Below are positions 27,468 to 35,195 of a stretch of DNA of 64,000 nucleotides, one piece after another. Position 1 is the first letter of the stretch, and every line of letters starts with the position of its first letter. Under the pieces are notes generated by a model. It was not told where the DNA came from, ran no database searches, and worked only from the letters and a program-made list of their open reading frames with translations. The stretch lies in assembly GCA_008080745.1 (NCBI GenBank), contig SHMX01000003.1:282971-346970 (forward strand). Reading direction: 5' to 3'. The DNA comes from Candidatus Thorarchaeota archaeon. Lineage in GTDB: Archaea; Asgardarchaeota; Thorarchaeia; Thorarchaeales; Thorarchaeaceae. Made by a program: the position numbers and the translations under genes.

Positions 27468-27576
27468 CCCCGATTAGAGATTTAATCTCATTTGTCCCCT
27501 GAGAATAAACAATACAAAAGAGAAAGTTTTCACTGATAAAGAAATCTTGCTCGAATCTCTTTAATCCACTAAATTA

Positions 27577-28116
27577 CTAAAAATCTGGTTCTAAACTGCC
27601 AGGCCAGAGCTGTTTGACCACTTCACGAAATGTGTCAATGATTTTCTTCACACGACGAATGATCTGTTTAGCGAGATTCCCTTTACCAATCTTGAGTTTG
27701 TCACGAGCTCGACATTCTACCGCAAACATATAATGACCAGGCTCAATATTACCAGCATTCTTCAAGACCATATGATAGGTACTTGATTCATTGAATTCTT
27801 TCATTGGACCCTTAGCAAAATCGGGACCATATCTTTCGAATACACCATAAGCTGCATGGAAATACCAAGTTGCGTCCAGAGAGATGGATATAGCTGAATC
27901 GTCTTGCGAATACTCGATAGCTGGGTAAATCCAAGGAACCAATCTGAGAGCGAATACTGCTCCATTCTGAGGACCAAAAAAACCCGTATGAGGGGTTTCT
28001 CTCCAAAAGTAAGATAGACCCTTGACGAACCCGTGCTCCACATTGAAAGTCTCTTTAAAGAACTGATCTAATTCATCCGAGTCAATAGAGATGTCAAGCA
28101 TATGCTCAATACTCAT
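27577..28116 (-). CDS. Uncharacterised 179-residue protein
   Basis: A soluble protein with no recognised family. It is rich in aromatics (FWRETPHTGFFGPQNG, WYFHAAYGVFERYGP) and looks alpha/beta. The C-terminal 50 residues are basic (KIGKGNLAKQIIRRVKKI) and helical, which could contact membrane or nucleic acid. No metal or catalytic motif is evident. There is no SD before ATG 28116, suggesting a leaderless transcript. It faces away from the V4R-like gene across about 110 bases. The open frame has normal codon use and no good competitor on the other strand. Confidence 0.65.
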   Translation of the reverse strand: MSIEHMLDISIDSDELDQFFKETFNVEHGFVKGLSYFWRETPHTGFFGPQNGAVFALRLVPWIYPAIEYSQDDSAISISLDATWYFHAAYGVFERYGPDFAKGPMKEFNESSTYHMVLKNAGNIEPGHYMFAVECRARDKLKIGKGNLAKQIIRRVKKIIDTFREVVKQLWPGSLEPDF

Positions 28117-28225
28117 GAACCATTTTTACTTTTCTGCCATCCTATTCGCTATGGGGTTCGATTTATCGACAGTAATAGCCCACCTAAGAAAGATTATAAT
28201 CAGTTGATGGAATCAACACGATAAG

Positions 28226-28717
28226 ATGCTCGACCCTAGTGACTCACCAGATTCTAATCTGTTACATGCCTGCATGTCAATGCTTGCAACCATCAACAAC
28301 GGAATGGAAGACCTTCTTGGACCTGCGTCAAAAGGTGTTATCTTCAATACAGGTGTGGAACAAGGAAAATTACTTGGAGTCAATCTCCAAAAGGCTGAAG
28401 ATTTTGAAACTGCTATTGATACGGTGAATGAAGCATACAAAGGGGTATGGAATGTAGAACTATACAAGAGTATAGACCAGGACAGCTTCATTTTCGAGGA
28501 CGAGATGGGCCGTGAGGCTGCCAAGATTATAGTGAAAGACTGCCCTGTCAGAAAAGCTGTAGAACTCTGCGAATTACAGCAGGAAGGGCCAATCTGTTAT
28601 CTTACAAATGGATATCTCTGCGGCATGCTCTCGCAGTTGACTGGAAAAAAGATCGGGATGGAGATTCTTAAGGCAGGACCAAAATCTTGCCTAAAACAAA
28701 TCCATGTAAGGAAGTGA
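28226..28717 (+). CDS. V4R-like small-molecule-binding domain protein
   Basis: A 163-residue protein resembling the V4R (4-vinyl reductase) hydrocarbon/tetrapyrrole-binding fold. Seen: an N-terminal helical part (ACMSMLATINNGMEDLLGP, then FNTGVEQGKLLG), a beta region, and the typical ending DCPVRKAVELCELQQEGPICYLTNGYLCGMLSQLTGKK with clustered Cys residues (CPVR, ICYL, YLCG) and a final MEIL..GPKSCLKQI. Such domains sense ligands or bind metal clusters. The Cys spacing here could hold a metal. Upstream, a perfect palindrome GATTATAATC and an inverted repeat (GTTGAT/ATCAAC at 28203-28217) lie just before ATG 28226 and could be an operator. Subfamily and ligand are unknown. Confidence 0.7.
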   Translation: MLDPSDSPDSNLLHACMSMLATINNGMEDLLGPASKGVIFNTGVEQGKLLGVNLQKAEDFETAIDTVNEAYKGVWNVELYKSIDQDSFIFEDEMGREAAKIIVKDCPVRKAVELCELQQEGPICYLTNGYLCGMLSQLTGKKIGMEILKAGPKSCLKQIHVRK

Positions 28718-28779
28718 ACAGAAAACTAATTCATTTGATTTCGAGTCGCAAAAGGTAGTCTCAATTGAAACTCCTAAAA

Positions 28780-29682
28780 TCACATGAATCGAATATTTTC
28801 CTTAAATTTCTCCATGACCGAGGATATAAAGTCCGAATCAGAACTATCTTGAGTTGTCAATTTAACCGATTTGTCTAATGTTAGATCGAACCCACTCTCA
28901 CGGTCTATAAGAGATGTGATGTCAAAGACTGATAGCGGATTATTGTGTAGATACAAAGTCATCAGATTAGATAATTTAGATATAGGAGAGATATCTAATT
29001 CTGTCAGTTGATTATCATAAAGCCAGAGATTCATCAGATTCCTGCAACCACTGAGTGGGTCCAAATCTATTGCGGATAGATCATTCCCATTAAGAATCAG
29101 GTTCACAAGATTGGTATTTGTTGAAAATGGTTCTAGATTCAGTTCTATAAGCTTATTCTCATCAAGGTCAACATCGGTCAATTTGGTACAAGTTGATAAT
29201 GGTCCGAGATCCAGATGGGTCAGGATATTCCGTTGCAAATGGAGAGTATCCAAAATTTTGCACATAGATAAAGGTGTCAAATCAATACTTGCTAGTCTAT
29301 TATCATGTAGGAGAAGAAGACAAAGAGTGTCTGAATTGGATAAAGGAGTCAAATCAATTGTCGAGAATCTGTTGTGTTCCAACCAGAGTTCAGCAAGAGG
29401 AACGCCAGTTAAAGGAGTCAGATCAATCTCGTTCAGCTGGTTGCTACTCAGATGTAATTCTCTCAAAGATTCACAATTAGAAAGGGGTCTCAAATCAACC
29501 TGCTTCAACTGATTATGTGAGAGATTAAGAACCTTCAAGCGAGGACATTCTGAAAGGGAATCAAGATCTATCTCGGTCAGACCAATATTTGATAATATGA
29601 TACGTGAAGTGTTCCTCTCTACAGATTCGGTTCTCTCTATGCCTTCTAAATCTACAAATTTGACAATTATACTATCTGACAT
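28780..29682 (-). CDS. Leucine-rich repeat protein
   Basis: A 300-residue protein made of about ten leucine-rich repeats of 21-23 residues, with the consensus LxxLxLxxNxLxxIDLxPLSxC. The repeats fill residues 28-265. A short beta-like cap (MSDSIIVKFVDLEGIERTES) precedes them and a polar tail follows. There is no signal peptide or membrane segment, so it is probably cytosolic. Such curved scaffolds bind proteins. The recurring IDLTPLS pattern is regular enough to suggest recent internal duplication. AGGT touches ATG 29682. The partner is unknown. Confidence 0.85.
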   Translation of the reverse strand: MSDSIIVKFVDLEGIERTESVERNTSRIILSNIGLTEIDLDSLSECPRLKVLNLSHNQLKQVDLRPLSNCESLRELHLSSNQLNEIDLTPLTGVPLAELWLEHNRFSTIDLTPLSNSDTLCLLLLHDNRLASIDLTPLSMCKILDTLHLQRNILTHLDLGPLSTCTKLTDVDLDENKLIELNLEPFSTNTNLVNLILNGNDLSAIDLDPLSGCRNLMNLWLYDNQLTELDISPISKLSNLMTLYLHNNPLSVFDITSLIDRESGFDLTLDKSVKLTTQDSSDSDFISSVMEKFKENIRFM

Positions 29683-30057
29683 ACCTGTACTATCCTATTT
29701 TGATATGCAATATGGATAAATGAATGATGTGATGATTTCGATATCATTTGACCATGACACAATTACTAATGCCAACGCATCTATTCTTTTATATACGAAG
29801 AATAATTTTCTGAGAATTAGAAAATTCAAGTGATACGCTTGATCATCAGACCGGACTAAAAAGCCCTAAAGCAGGTTCTAGTTACCTTCCCAGATATTTT
29901 TTATCCGACCTCAAGGTTTTTATACGAAGTGCATGCACAGTTTTATTGAGTGTGCATGCTGAAGTGCATGTACAGTTTTATCATACGATACTAATGCTAT
30001 GCCACCGTGAGAAGGTGGATAGCACAACAAGAAAGTAAAGATTAAGGGGAAACGAAA
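29683..30057 (+). promoter_or_regulatory. Thermosome promoter and leader with operator-like repeats
   Basis: The 375 bases before the chaperonin gene hold a TATA-like TTTTTATA at 29917-29924, giving a transcription start near 29948. Two direct copies of GAAGTGCATG(C/T)ACAG followed by TTTTAT lie at 29926-29946 and 29961-29981, and a third GTGCATGC core lies at 29952-29959. The first core, GTGCATGCAC, is a perfect palindrome. The first copy sits between TATA and the start site, where archaeal repressors act. Another TATACGAAG occurs at 29792-29800. A GGGG SD lies eight bases before the ATG. Operator function is inference. Confidence 0.6.
29996..30023 (+). promoter_or_regulatory. Hairpin in the thermosome mRNA leader
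   Basis: GCTAT and CCACC (29996-30006, with one bulged G at 30001) pair with GGTGG and ATAGC (30014-30023) around a seven-base loop. The ten-pair stem lies in the predicted 5' untranslated region, about 35 bases before the start codon. It could stabilise the mRNA or act as a temperature-sensitive element. Confidence 0.5.
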
Positions 30058-31740
30058 ATGGCACAGTTGTCAGGAACTCCCGTACTTATCCTTAAGGAAG
30101 GTACATCACGTACGCGCGGAAAAAGCGCCCAATCCAACAACATCATGGCCGGTATTGTCATCTCCGACGCAATCAAATCCACCCTTGGACCTCGAGGCAT
30201 GGATAAGATGCTCGTAGATTCTCTTGGTGACGTCACAATAACCAATGACGGCGCCAGCATACTAAAAGAGATAGATGTACAGCACCCAGCTGCAAAGATG
30301 CTTGTTGAAGTTTCAAAGAGTCAAGACCAGGAGACTGGTGACGGAACCACAACTTCCGTTGTCATCGCTGGCGAGTTGCTTAAGAGAGCACAGGATCTTT
30401 TAGAAAAGAAGATTCACCCAACCATCATAGTAGGCGGATATCAGAAAGCAGCCGATAAGGCTACCGAGATTTTGAAAGAACTATCCGTATCGATGGAGGG
30501 TATGGACAAGAAAATCCTAGAGGGAATTGCTAGCACCTCAATGAACAGCAAGTCCATCTCAGGTTCAAAAGATCATTTTGCAAAGATTGCAGTTGAAGCA
30601 GTACTACAGATTGCAGAAGAAGTAGACGGCAAGACTGTGGCTGACATCGACATGATTGAGATTATCAAGAAGCAAGGTAAGAGCCTCACTGAGACCGAAC
30701 TCGTCAAGGGTATGGTTGTAGACAAAGAGGTTGTCCACGCTTCAATGCCACGAAAGGTTGAGGGAGCAAAGATTGCTCTAATCAACGCTGCTATCGAGGT
30801 TGAGAAGACCGAGTTCGATGCGGAGATTAAGATTGACAGTCCAGACCAAATCAAGGCATTCCTCGATGAGGAAGAGCGCATGCTCAAGGCAATGGTAGAC
30901 AAGATTACCAACACTGGTGCTAATGTTCTCATTTGCCAGAAGGGCATCGATGATGTTGCTCAGCACTACCTCGCAAAGGCTGGAGTCATGGCTATTAGAA
31001 GAGCAAAGAAGAGCACCTTGGAAAAACTAGCAAAGGCTACTGGTGCAAAGGTTGTATCCAATCTTAGCGAGCTCCTCGAGTCAGCAGAGAACCCAGACGA
31101 GATTCTCGGAACTGCAGGTCTTGTTGAAGAGGTACGAATTGGTGACGACAAGTTAGTCTATGTAAAGGACTGCGCAGATCCTAAGGCAGTATCCATCGTT
31201 ATTCGCGGTGGTACAGAGCACGTTGTTGACGAGGCAGATAGAGCTCTACATGACTCACTCTGTGTGGTCAGAAATGTTGTAGAAGACGGCACTTATGTTG
31301 CAGGTGGAGGTTCAATCGAGGCAGAGATAGCCAAGAGATTGGACGTATTCGCTTCAAGCGCAGAAGGCCGTGAACAGCTAGCAATCGAAGCATTTGCTGA
31401 GTCACTACGGATTGTACCCAAGACACTCGCTGAGAATGGCGGTCATGATCCCATTGATATCATCACAGCACTCACTCAAGAACACTCAACAGAGAAAGGT
31501 CTCTGGGTTGGTGTAGACGTAATCAAGGGTAAAGCTTCTGACATGATGAAGGCTGGAGTTATCGAGCCATCACGTGTGAAGATGCAAGCTATTCGCTCTG
31601 CTTCAGAGGCAGCCCAGATGATTCTACGAATCGACGATGTCATTGCAGCTAAGGCTGGCGCAGCACCACCAGGCGGCGGAATGCCCGGTGGTATGGGTGG
31701 AATGCCAGGCGGCATGGGCGGAATGCCCGGCATGATGTAA
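30058..31740 (+). CDS. ths: Group II chaperonin (thermosome) subunit
   Basis: Subunit of the double-ring ATP-dependent folding machine of archaea. The 560 residues open with GTSRTRGKSAQSNN, continue with LGPRGMDKMLVDSLGDVTITNDGA (ATP site), QETGDGTTTSVVIAGELL (catalytic Asp), and the C-terminal equatorial part with YVAGGGSIEAEIA and WVGVDVIKGK. The tail is a Gly-Met repeat (GGMPGGMGGMPGGMGG), typical of thermosomes. Codon choice is more biased than in neighbours (many C-ending codons), as expected for a highly expressed gene. ATG 30058 has AAGGGG eight bases upstream. A strong terminator hairpin follows the stop. Confidence 0.97.
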   Translation: MAQLSGTPVLILKEGTSRTRGKSAQSNNIMAGIVISDAIKSTLGPRGMDKMLVDSLGDVTITNDGASILKEIDVQHPAAKMLVEVSKSQDQETGDGTTTSVVIAGELLKRAQDLLEKKIHPTIIVGGYQKAADKATEILKELSVSMEGMDKKILEGIASTSMNSKSISGSKDHFAKIAVEAVLQIAEEVDGKTVADIDMIEIIKKQGKSLTETELVKGMVVDKEVVHASMPRKVEGAKIALINAAIEVEKTEFDAEIKIDSPDQIKAFLDEEERMLKAMVDKITNTGANVLICQKGIDDVAQHYLAKAGVMAIRRAKKSTLEKLAKATGAKVVSNLSELLESAENPDEILGTAGLVEEVRIGDDKLVYVKDCADPKAVSIVIRGGTEHVVDEADRALHDSLCVVRNVVEDGTYVAGGGSIEAEIAKRLDVFASSAEGREQLAIEAFAESLRIVPKTLAENGGHDPIDIITALTQEHSTEKGLWVGVDVIKGKASDMMKAGVIEPSRVKMQAIRSASEAAQMILRIDDVIAAKAGAAPPGGGMPGGMGGMPGGMGGMPGMM

Positions 31741-31756
31741 TAATAGAAAATTCTTT

Positions 31757-31788
31757 GGAGCCCTCTGGGCTCCCAACTATTCTTTTTT
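31757..31788 (+). terminator. Terminator after thermosome gene
   Basis: GGAGCCC 31757-31763 pairs with GGGCTCC 31767-31773 around TCT, and a run of six T follows at 31783-31788. It lies 16 bases after the chaperonin stop. Confidence 0.75.
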
Positions 31789-31805
31789 GAGAGGAACCGA
31801 TTGAA

Positions 31806-32672
31806 ATGGTAGAAAGAATTCTGCTTACAGGAATGCTCAGTTTTGAGTCAGGTAAGACTCATGTAGCAAAACAACTTGCTGCACGATTTCATTCAGAGGG
31901 ATTGAAAGTAGAATATTTCAAACCAATAAGTGGTCATAACTTCTGGTACCGATATGAGCACTCAAAGCAATGTATCGAACGAGAACAGCTCGTTTCAAAG
32001 GATGCCACGAGAGTTCGCGAGATTATTAAACCGTCCACTGCAGCAGAGATGGCAAATCCGATACATAGATTGTTTGTTCCAATGATTATTACCAGACCCG
32101 GGGAAATTCTTCATAATACTCTTGGGTTAGCTGGATGGGATTCTATTTTTGCTATCCAGAGGTTCTCAACCCCTCAGGAAAATGGGATAACACACGTCTT
32201 CTTGGTTGCTCGTTCACTAATAGATCAGGACAACCTCATTATTCGTTCAGAAGATATACGGTCATTGGTGGGGGAGAATAAAGTAATACCTGTTGAAAAT
32301 ATGGAACAAGTACAGAACTTTGAAAACGCGTATTATGAGACTACTGTAGACTCTGCCTTTCGTAGAGTTGAGAGGGACTCTGATGTTGTGATAATAGAGT
32401 CATTCAACGACTCCATTTGGCCCTGGGAAGGGTTAGATAATGTAGATCAAGTATATGTAATCGGTCCGGGACAGATGTTTCGATATGATCCAGAGAAGTT
32501 TAGAAAAGCATCATTTCTAATGCATAGAGAGCCAGCACCAATACGCTCAGTCACATTAGGTAGAATCTCAGACTTAATGAAACCTCTCGAAAGAATATCG
32601 CTGCATCTTGGAACTGGAATAGATAAAGTCTACATGGATAAGATTGTAGTGATGTCAAATAAAGGACTATAA
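31806..32672 (+). CDS. Predicted P-loop ATPase/GTPase of the archaeal DSGKT type
   Basis: A 288-residue protein beginning ILLTGMLSFESGKTHVAKQL. This is a modified Walker A (SGKT preceded by SFE, not a classic GxxxxGKT) like that of a family of archaeal predicted P-loop ATPases related to dethiobiotin-synthase/CobQ-like enzymes. DVVIIESFND in the middle fits a Walker B. No biotin or cobalamin genes are nearby, so the substrate is unknown. GAGAGGAA lies nine to ten bases before ATG 31806. It is followed after 34 bases by trxB in the same direction; the two may be co-transcribed. Confidence 0.75.
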   Translation: MVERILLTGMLSFESGKTHVAKQLAARFHSEGLKVEYFKPISGHNFWYRYEHSKQCIEREQLVSKDATRVREIIKPSTAAEMANPIHRLFVPMIITRPGEILHNTLGLAGWDSIFAIQRFSTPQENGITHVFLVARSLIDQDNLIIRSEDIRSLVGENKVIPVENMEQVQNFENAYYETTVDSAFRRVERDSDVVIIESFNDSIWPWEGLDNVDQVYVIGPGQMFRYDPEKFRKASFLMHREPAPIRSVTLGRISDLMKPLERISLHLGTGIDKVYMDKIVVMSNKGL

Positions 32673-32706
32673 GAGAAGTAAATGCATATTGAAATGGTGA
32701 CCGTAT

Positions 32707-33657
32707 ATGGCTGATGAAGATTTGATTTGGGAATTGATAATTGTTGGTGGTGGACCAGCGGGTATGACTGCTGCCATCTATGGAGCAAGATATGGACTAA
32801 AGACACTCCTTTTAGAAGAGAAAGTTCTTGGCGGAGCTCAGGCAACAAGCCCAGGGATAGAGAACTATCCGGGATTCACATTCATTGTTGGATTAGATCT
32901 GGCAAACAAGATGAAAGAACAGGTTAAAAAATGCGGAGCTAAGATACGGGAAATAACAGAAGTCAAGAAGATTTCTCGAGAAGATAAAGAAGGGGACTTC
33001 ATATTAGAAACCAGGCGTGGAAATTATCGAGCGCAAGCGGTTGTATATGCAACCGGAGGAGGACACAGAAAGCTCGGTGTGCCTGGAGAGGACACCTATG
33101 AAGGAAGAGGAGTTTCATTCTGTGCTACTTGTGATGGCCCACTATTTCGTGATAAGGAGTTGGTAGTAGTGGGTGGAGGCAATACTGCAGTCACCGAGGC
33201 ACTATATCTTGAAGAACTTGCCTCCAAAGTATACCTTGTTCATAGACGAGATGAGCTTCGAGCAGAACAGGCCCTTCAGAATCAGATTTTCAAGTCAGAC
33301 ATTACTATTCTATGGGATACGATTGTTACAGAGTTTAAAGGTGACAATATCCTCAATAACGTAGTTATTCAAGATGTGAAGACCAAAGAAACACGGGAGC
33401 TTGAGGTGGATGGTGCTTTCGTTGCATTAGGTTCCAACCCCGCAAGTGACCTTGTCAAGCCACTTGGAGTGGAGATGAATGAAAAAGGAGAGATCTACGT
33501 CAATGCTCATATGGCAACAAACGTTCCAGGGCTCTTTGCAGCAGGGGATGTCGTAGAATCTATGAAACAAATCACAGTAGCAGTAGGACATGGGGCGATT
33601 GCAGCTGATTCCGCATATACCTATATCAGAAGAGTTCAACGTGGACCCCTGGACTAA
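32707..33657 (+). CDS. trxB: Thioredoxin reductase (NAD(P)H)
   Basis: Flavoprotein that reduces thioredoxin-type proteins. The 316 residues have the usual low-Mr layout: FAD-binding IIVGGGPAGMTAAIYGARYG at the start, a redox CATCDG (CxxC) near residue 140, the NAD(P)H-binding VVVGGGNTAVTEALYL next to it, and the closing FAD motif GLFAAGDVVE. GGTGA lies eight bases before ATG 32707. Whether it uses NADPH or NADH, or an F420-type donor, cannot be settled here. The upstream P-loop gene may share its transcript. Confidence 0.95.
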   Translation: MADEDLIWELIIVGGGPAGMTAAIYGARYGLKTLLLEEKVLGGAQATSPGIENYPGFTFIVGLDLANKMKEQVKKCGAKIREITEVKKISREDKEGDFILETRRGNYRAQAVVYATGGGHRKLGVPGEDTYEGRGVSFCATCDGPLFRDKELVVVGGGNTAVTEALYLEELASKVYLVHRRDELRAEQALQNQIFKSDITILWDTIVTEFKGDNILNNVVIQDVKTKETRELEVDGAFVALGSNPASDLVKPLGVEMNEKGEIYVNAHMATNVPGLFAAGDVVESMKQITVAVGHGAIAADSAYTYIRRVQRGPLD

Positions 33658-33798
33658 CCAGAGAAATCAAGAAAACCTCAGAGGGTCTATTTCAGCCAGA
33701 ATGTTTCGTTTAAACCTCTTACCTTGTGATGGCAATACAGGTAGTATCAGATACATCGAAAAACAGATTTGAAAATATCAAGTGGTAAGCAATCTCAC

Positions 33799-33936
33799 TA
33801 TAAAATTGAAAAAGAGTAGCCCTTTAATCAGTACAATCTTTGGTAAGGGGGAAACGTTAATAACGTTGCCTTAGTCCGAGGCTCAACGCGTTACGCTGAG
33901 AGGCAAAACGACAGGAAAATCGACTGTGATGTCCCT
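33799..33936 (+). promoter_or_regulatory. Promoter and structured leader of the secreted toroid gene
   Basis: TATAAAAT at 33799-33806 predicts a start near 33826 and a leader of about 110 bases. Within it AACGTT occurs twice, separated by AAT. The leader then folds: TTGCCT 33866-33871 with AGGCAA 33901-33906 outside, and CTCA plus GCG (33882-33890) with CGC plus TGAG (33894-33900) inside. The fold lies 30 bases before ATG 33937. The ligand or role is unknown. Confidence 0.5.
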
Positions 33937-35121
33937 ATGAAGAAAGGTAAAGCTATTTGCATTGCAATCGCACTAGCTCTGGTAACAATGACGTTCATAG
34001 TTCAGCCAGTGTCCGCAAGTTCGACAAGGTTGGAATCGCTAAGGGCATACATTGATCCAAGATATGACCCTGATACTGGAGCCTATGGTTTTGAAGAAGG
34101 TGGAGCCTCATGGGCTTCTGCAACATATTCTGCCCTCACCTTATTTGAGGCTCAGAATCTACTCGATGCGCGGCCACCAATTATTGATATGTTCGATACC
34201 AAAAACTTCACTGCTAGGATTCAGTGGGACACTGGAGATCCAGAAGAAGAGGATCGTTACGGTGGATTTTCTCGATATCAAGCAGGGCCCGTGGATATGA
34301 GATCTACCTATGTAGGTATTGAGCTTTGGAGAATGATATCCGAGCATCAACAGGGTATTCCCAACATAGAGAACGTTGATTTCAATGAAACTGCTGTGAT
34401 GGTTTTTCTAAACAAGACTCAAAATGATGATGGCGGATTTGGTTCAGTAGTAGGTGCTGATTCAGATATGTTGTCTACTTACCAAGGACTATACATTATG
34501 AGCTATATAGATAGTAATTTCGAAGAGTCTATGGATGTTTGGTTGCAAAATGAAACGATGACATACAATTGGATTATGGAGTGTTTTAAGGACCAAGCAT
34601 TCCTCCTTCATCCAGATGCAAGATCAGCAGGAGTTACTCCAACTGCAACCGCATTAATGGCACTTGATATCCTTGATAGATTGACAAGTTTTGATGCACA
34701 AGACGTAGAAAATTGGTTAATTAACAGACAAATTACTGAAGAGGATCAGGGATTTGTTGGAGGCTTCGAGGAAGGAGTGAATACGAATGATACCAACATC
34801 ATAAGCACATACTATGCATTAGAAGCATTCACTCTGTTTGGAAGTATATCGAGCGTGAATACATCAATTGCTGAAGACTTTATTCTGAGTTGTCAGGCGG
34901 CTGATGGAAGCTGGGGACTCAATCCTGGTGTAGAGGAAGGAAGCTTTCCTTACATTGCCTATGCCATTAGTAGTTTGGATATGATTGACGCAATGGACGG
35001 ACTCAATGAAATCGATCCTAATAGCGAAAATTATCCATTAATAGACTGGAGAATCGCTCTCGTGATTGGTGTTATTGTTGCAGCTGTTATCATTGGCATT
35101 CTCTCAGTGAAAATGGACTAG
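33937..35121 (+). CDS. Secreted, membrane-anchored alpha/alpha-toroid (prenyltransferase/squalene-cyclase-like) protein
   Basis: A 394-residue extracytoplasmic protein. It starts with a signal peptide (KKGKAICIAIALALVTMTFIV, ending near VSASS) and ends with one membrane helix (IALVIGVIVAAVIIGILSV) and a short charged tail. Between these lie repeats like those of the terpenoid cyclase/protein prenyltransferase toroid: TQNDDGGFGSV, GFVGGFEEG and CQAADGSWGLNP, each followed by a helix reading like TYYALEAF. No catalytic DxDD or zinc triad is visible, so it is probably a binding protein, not an enzyme. A related protein lies at the right window edge. A structured leader precedes it. Confidence 0.82.
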   Translation: MKKGKAICIAIALALVTMTFIVQPVSASSTRLESLRAYIDPRYDPDTGAYGFEEGGASWASATYSALTLFEAQNLLDARPPIIDMFDTKNFTARIQWDTGDPEEEDRYGGFSRYQAGPVDMRSTYVGIELWRMISEHQQGIPNIENVDFNETAVMVFLNKTQNDDGGFGSVVGADSDMLSTYQGLYIMSYIDSNFEESMDVWLQNETMTYNWIMECFKDQAFLLHPDARSAGVTPTATALMALDILDRLTSFDAQDVENWLINRQITEEDQGFVGGFEEGVNTNDTNIISTYYALEAFTLFGSISSVNTSIAEDFILSCQAADGSWGLNPGVEEGSFPYIAYAISSLDMIDAMDGLNEIDPNSENYPLIDWRIALVIGVIVAAVIIGILSVKMD

Positions 35122-35161
35122 AATTGCAATAGGTTTATCTCCGATTTTTTTAATGTGCAAT

Positions 35162-35183
35162 AGGGGGGTCTTTTTGGCCCCCT
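35162..35183 (+). terminator. Hairpin between the toroid gene and the next gene
   Basis: AGGGGG 35162-35167 pairs with CCCCCT 35178-35183 around a loop containing TTTTT. The stem ends where the SD GAGGTG of the next gene begins. It may terminate the upstream transcript or control access to that SD. Confidence 0.5.
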
Positions 35184-35195
35184 GAGGTGCTCATA

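Noticed and set aside
28150-28175. GGTTCGATT resembling a tRNA T-loop
   Set aside because: The flanking bases do not form a T stem and no acceptor or anticodon arms are visible.
29926-29981. Direct repeats at the thermosome promoter read as a possible CRISPR
   Set aside because: Only two full copies and one core exist, with short spacing and no unique spacer of usual length; they fit an operator.
30573-31151. Minus-strand frames within the thermosome gene
   Set aside because: They are shadows of a strongly coding gene with biased codons.
33897-33906. CTGAGA sequence suggesting a TPP riboswitch
   Set aside because: The other conserved THI-box elements (CTGATCTGGATAATGCCAGC-like part) are not present.
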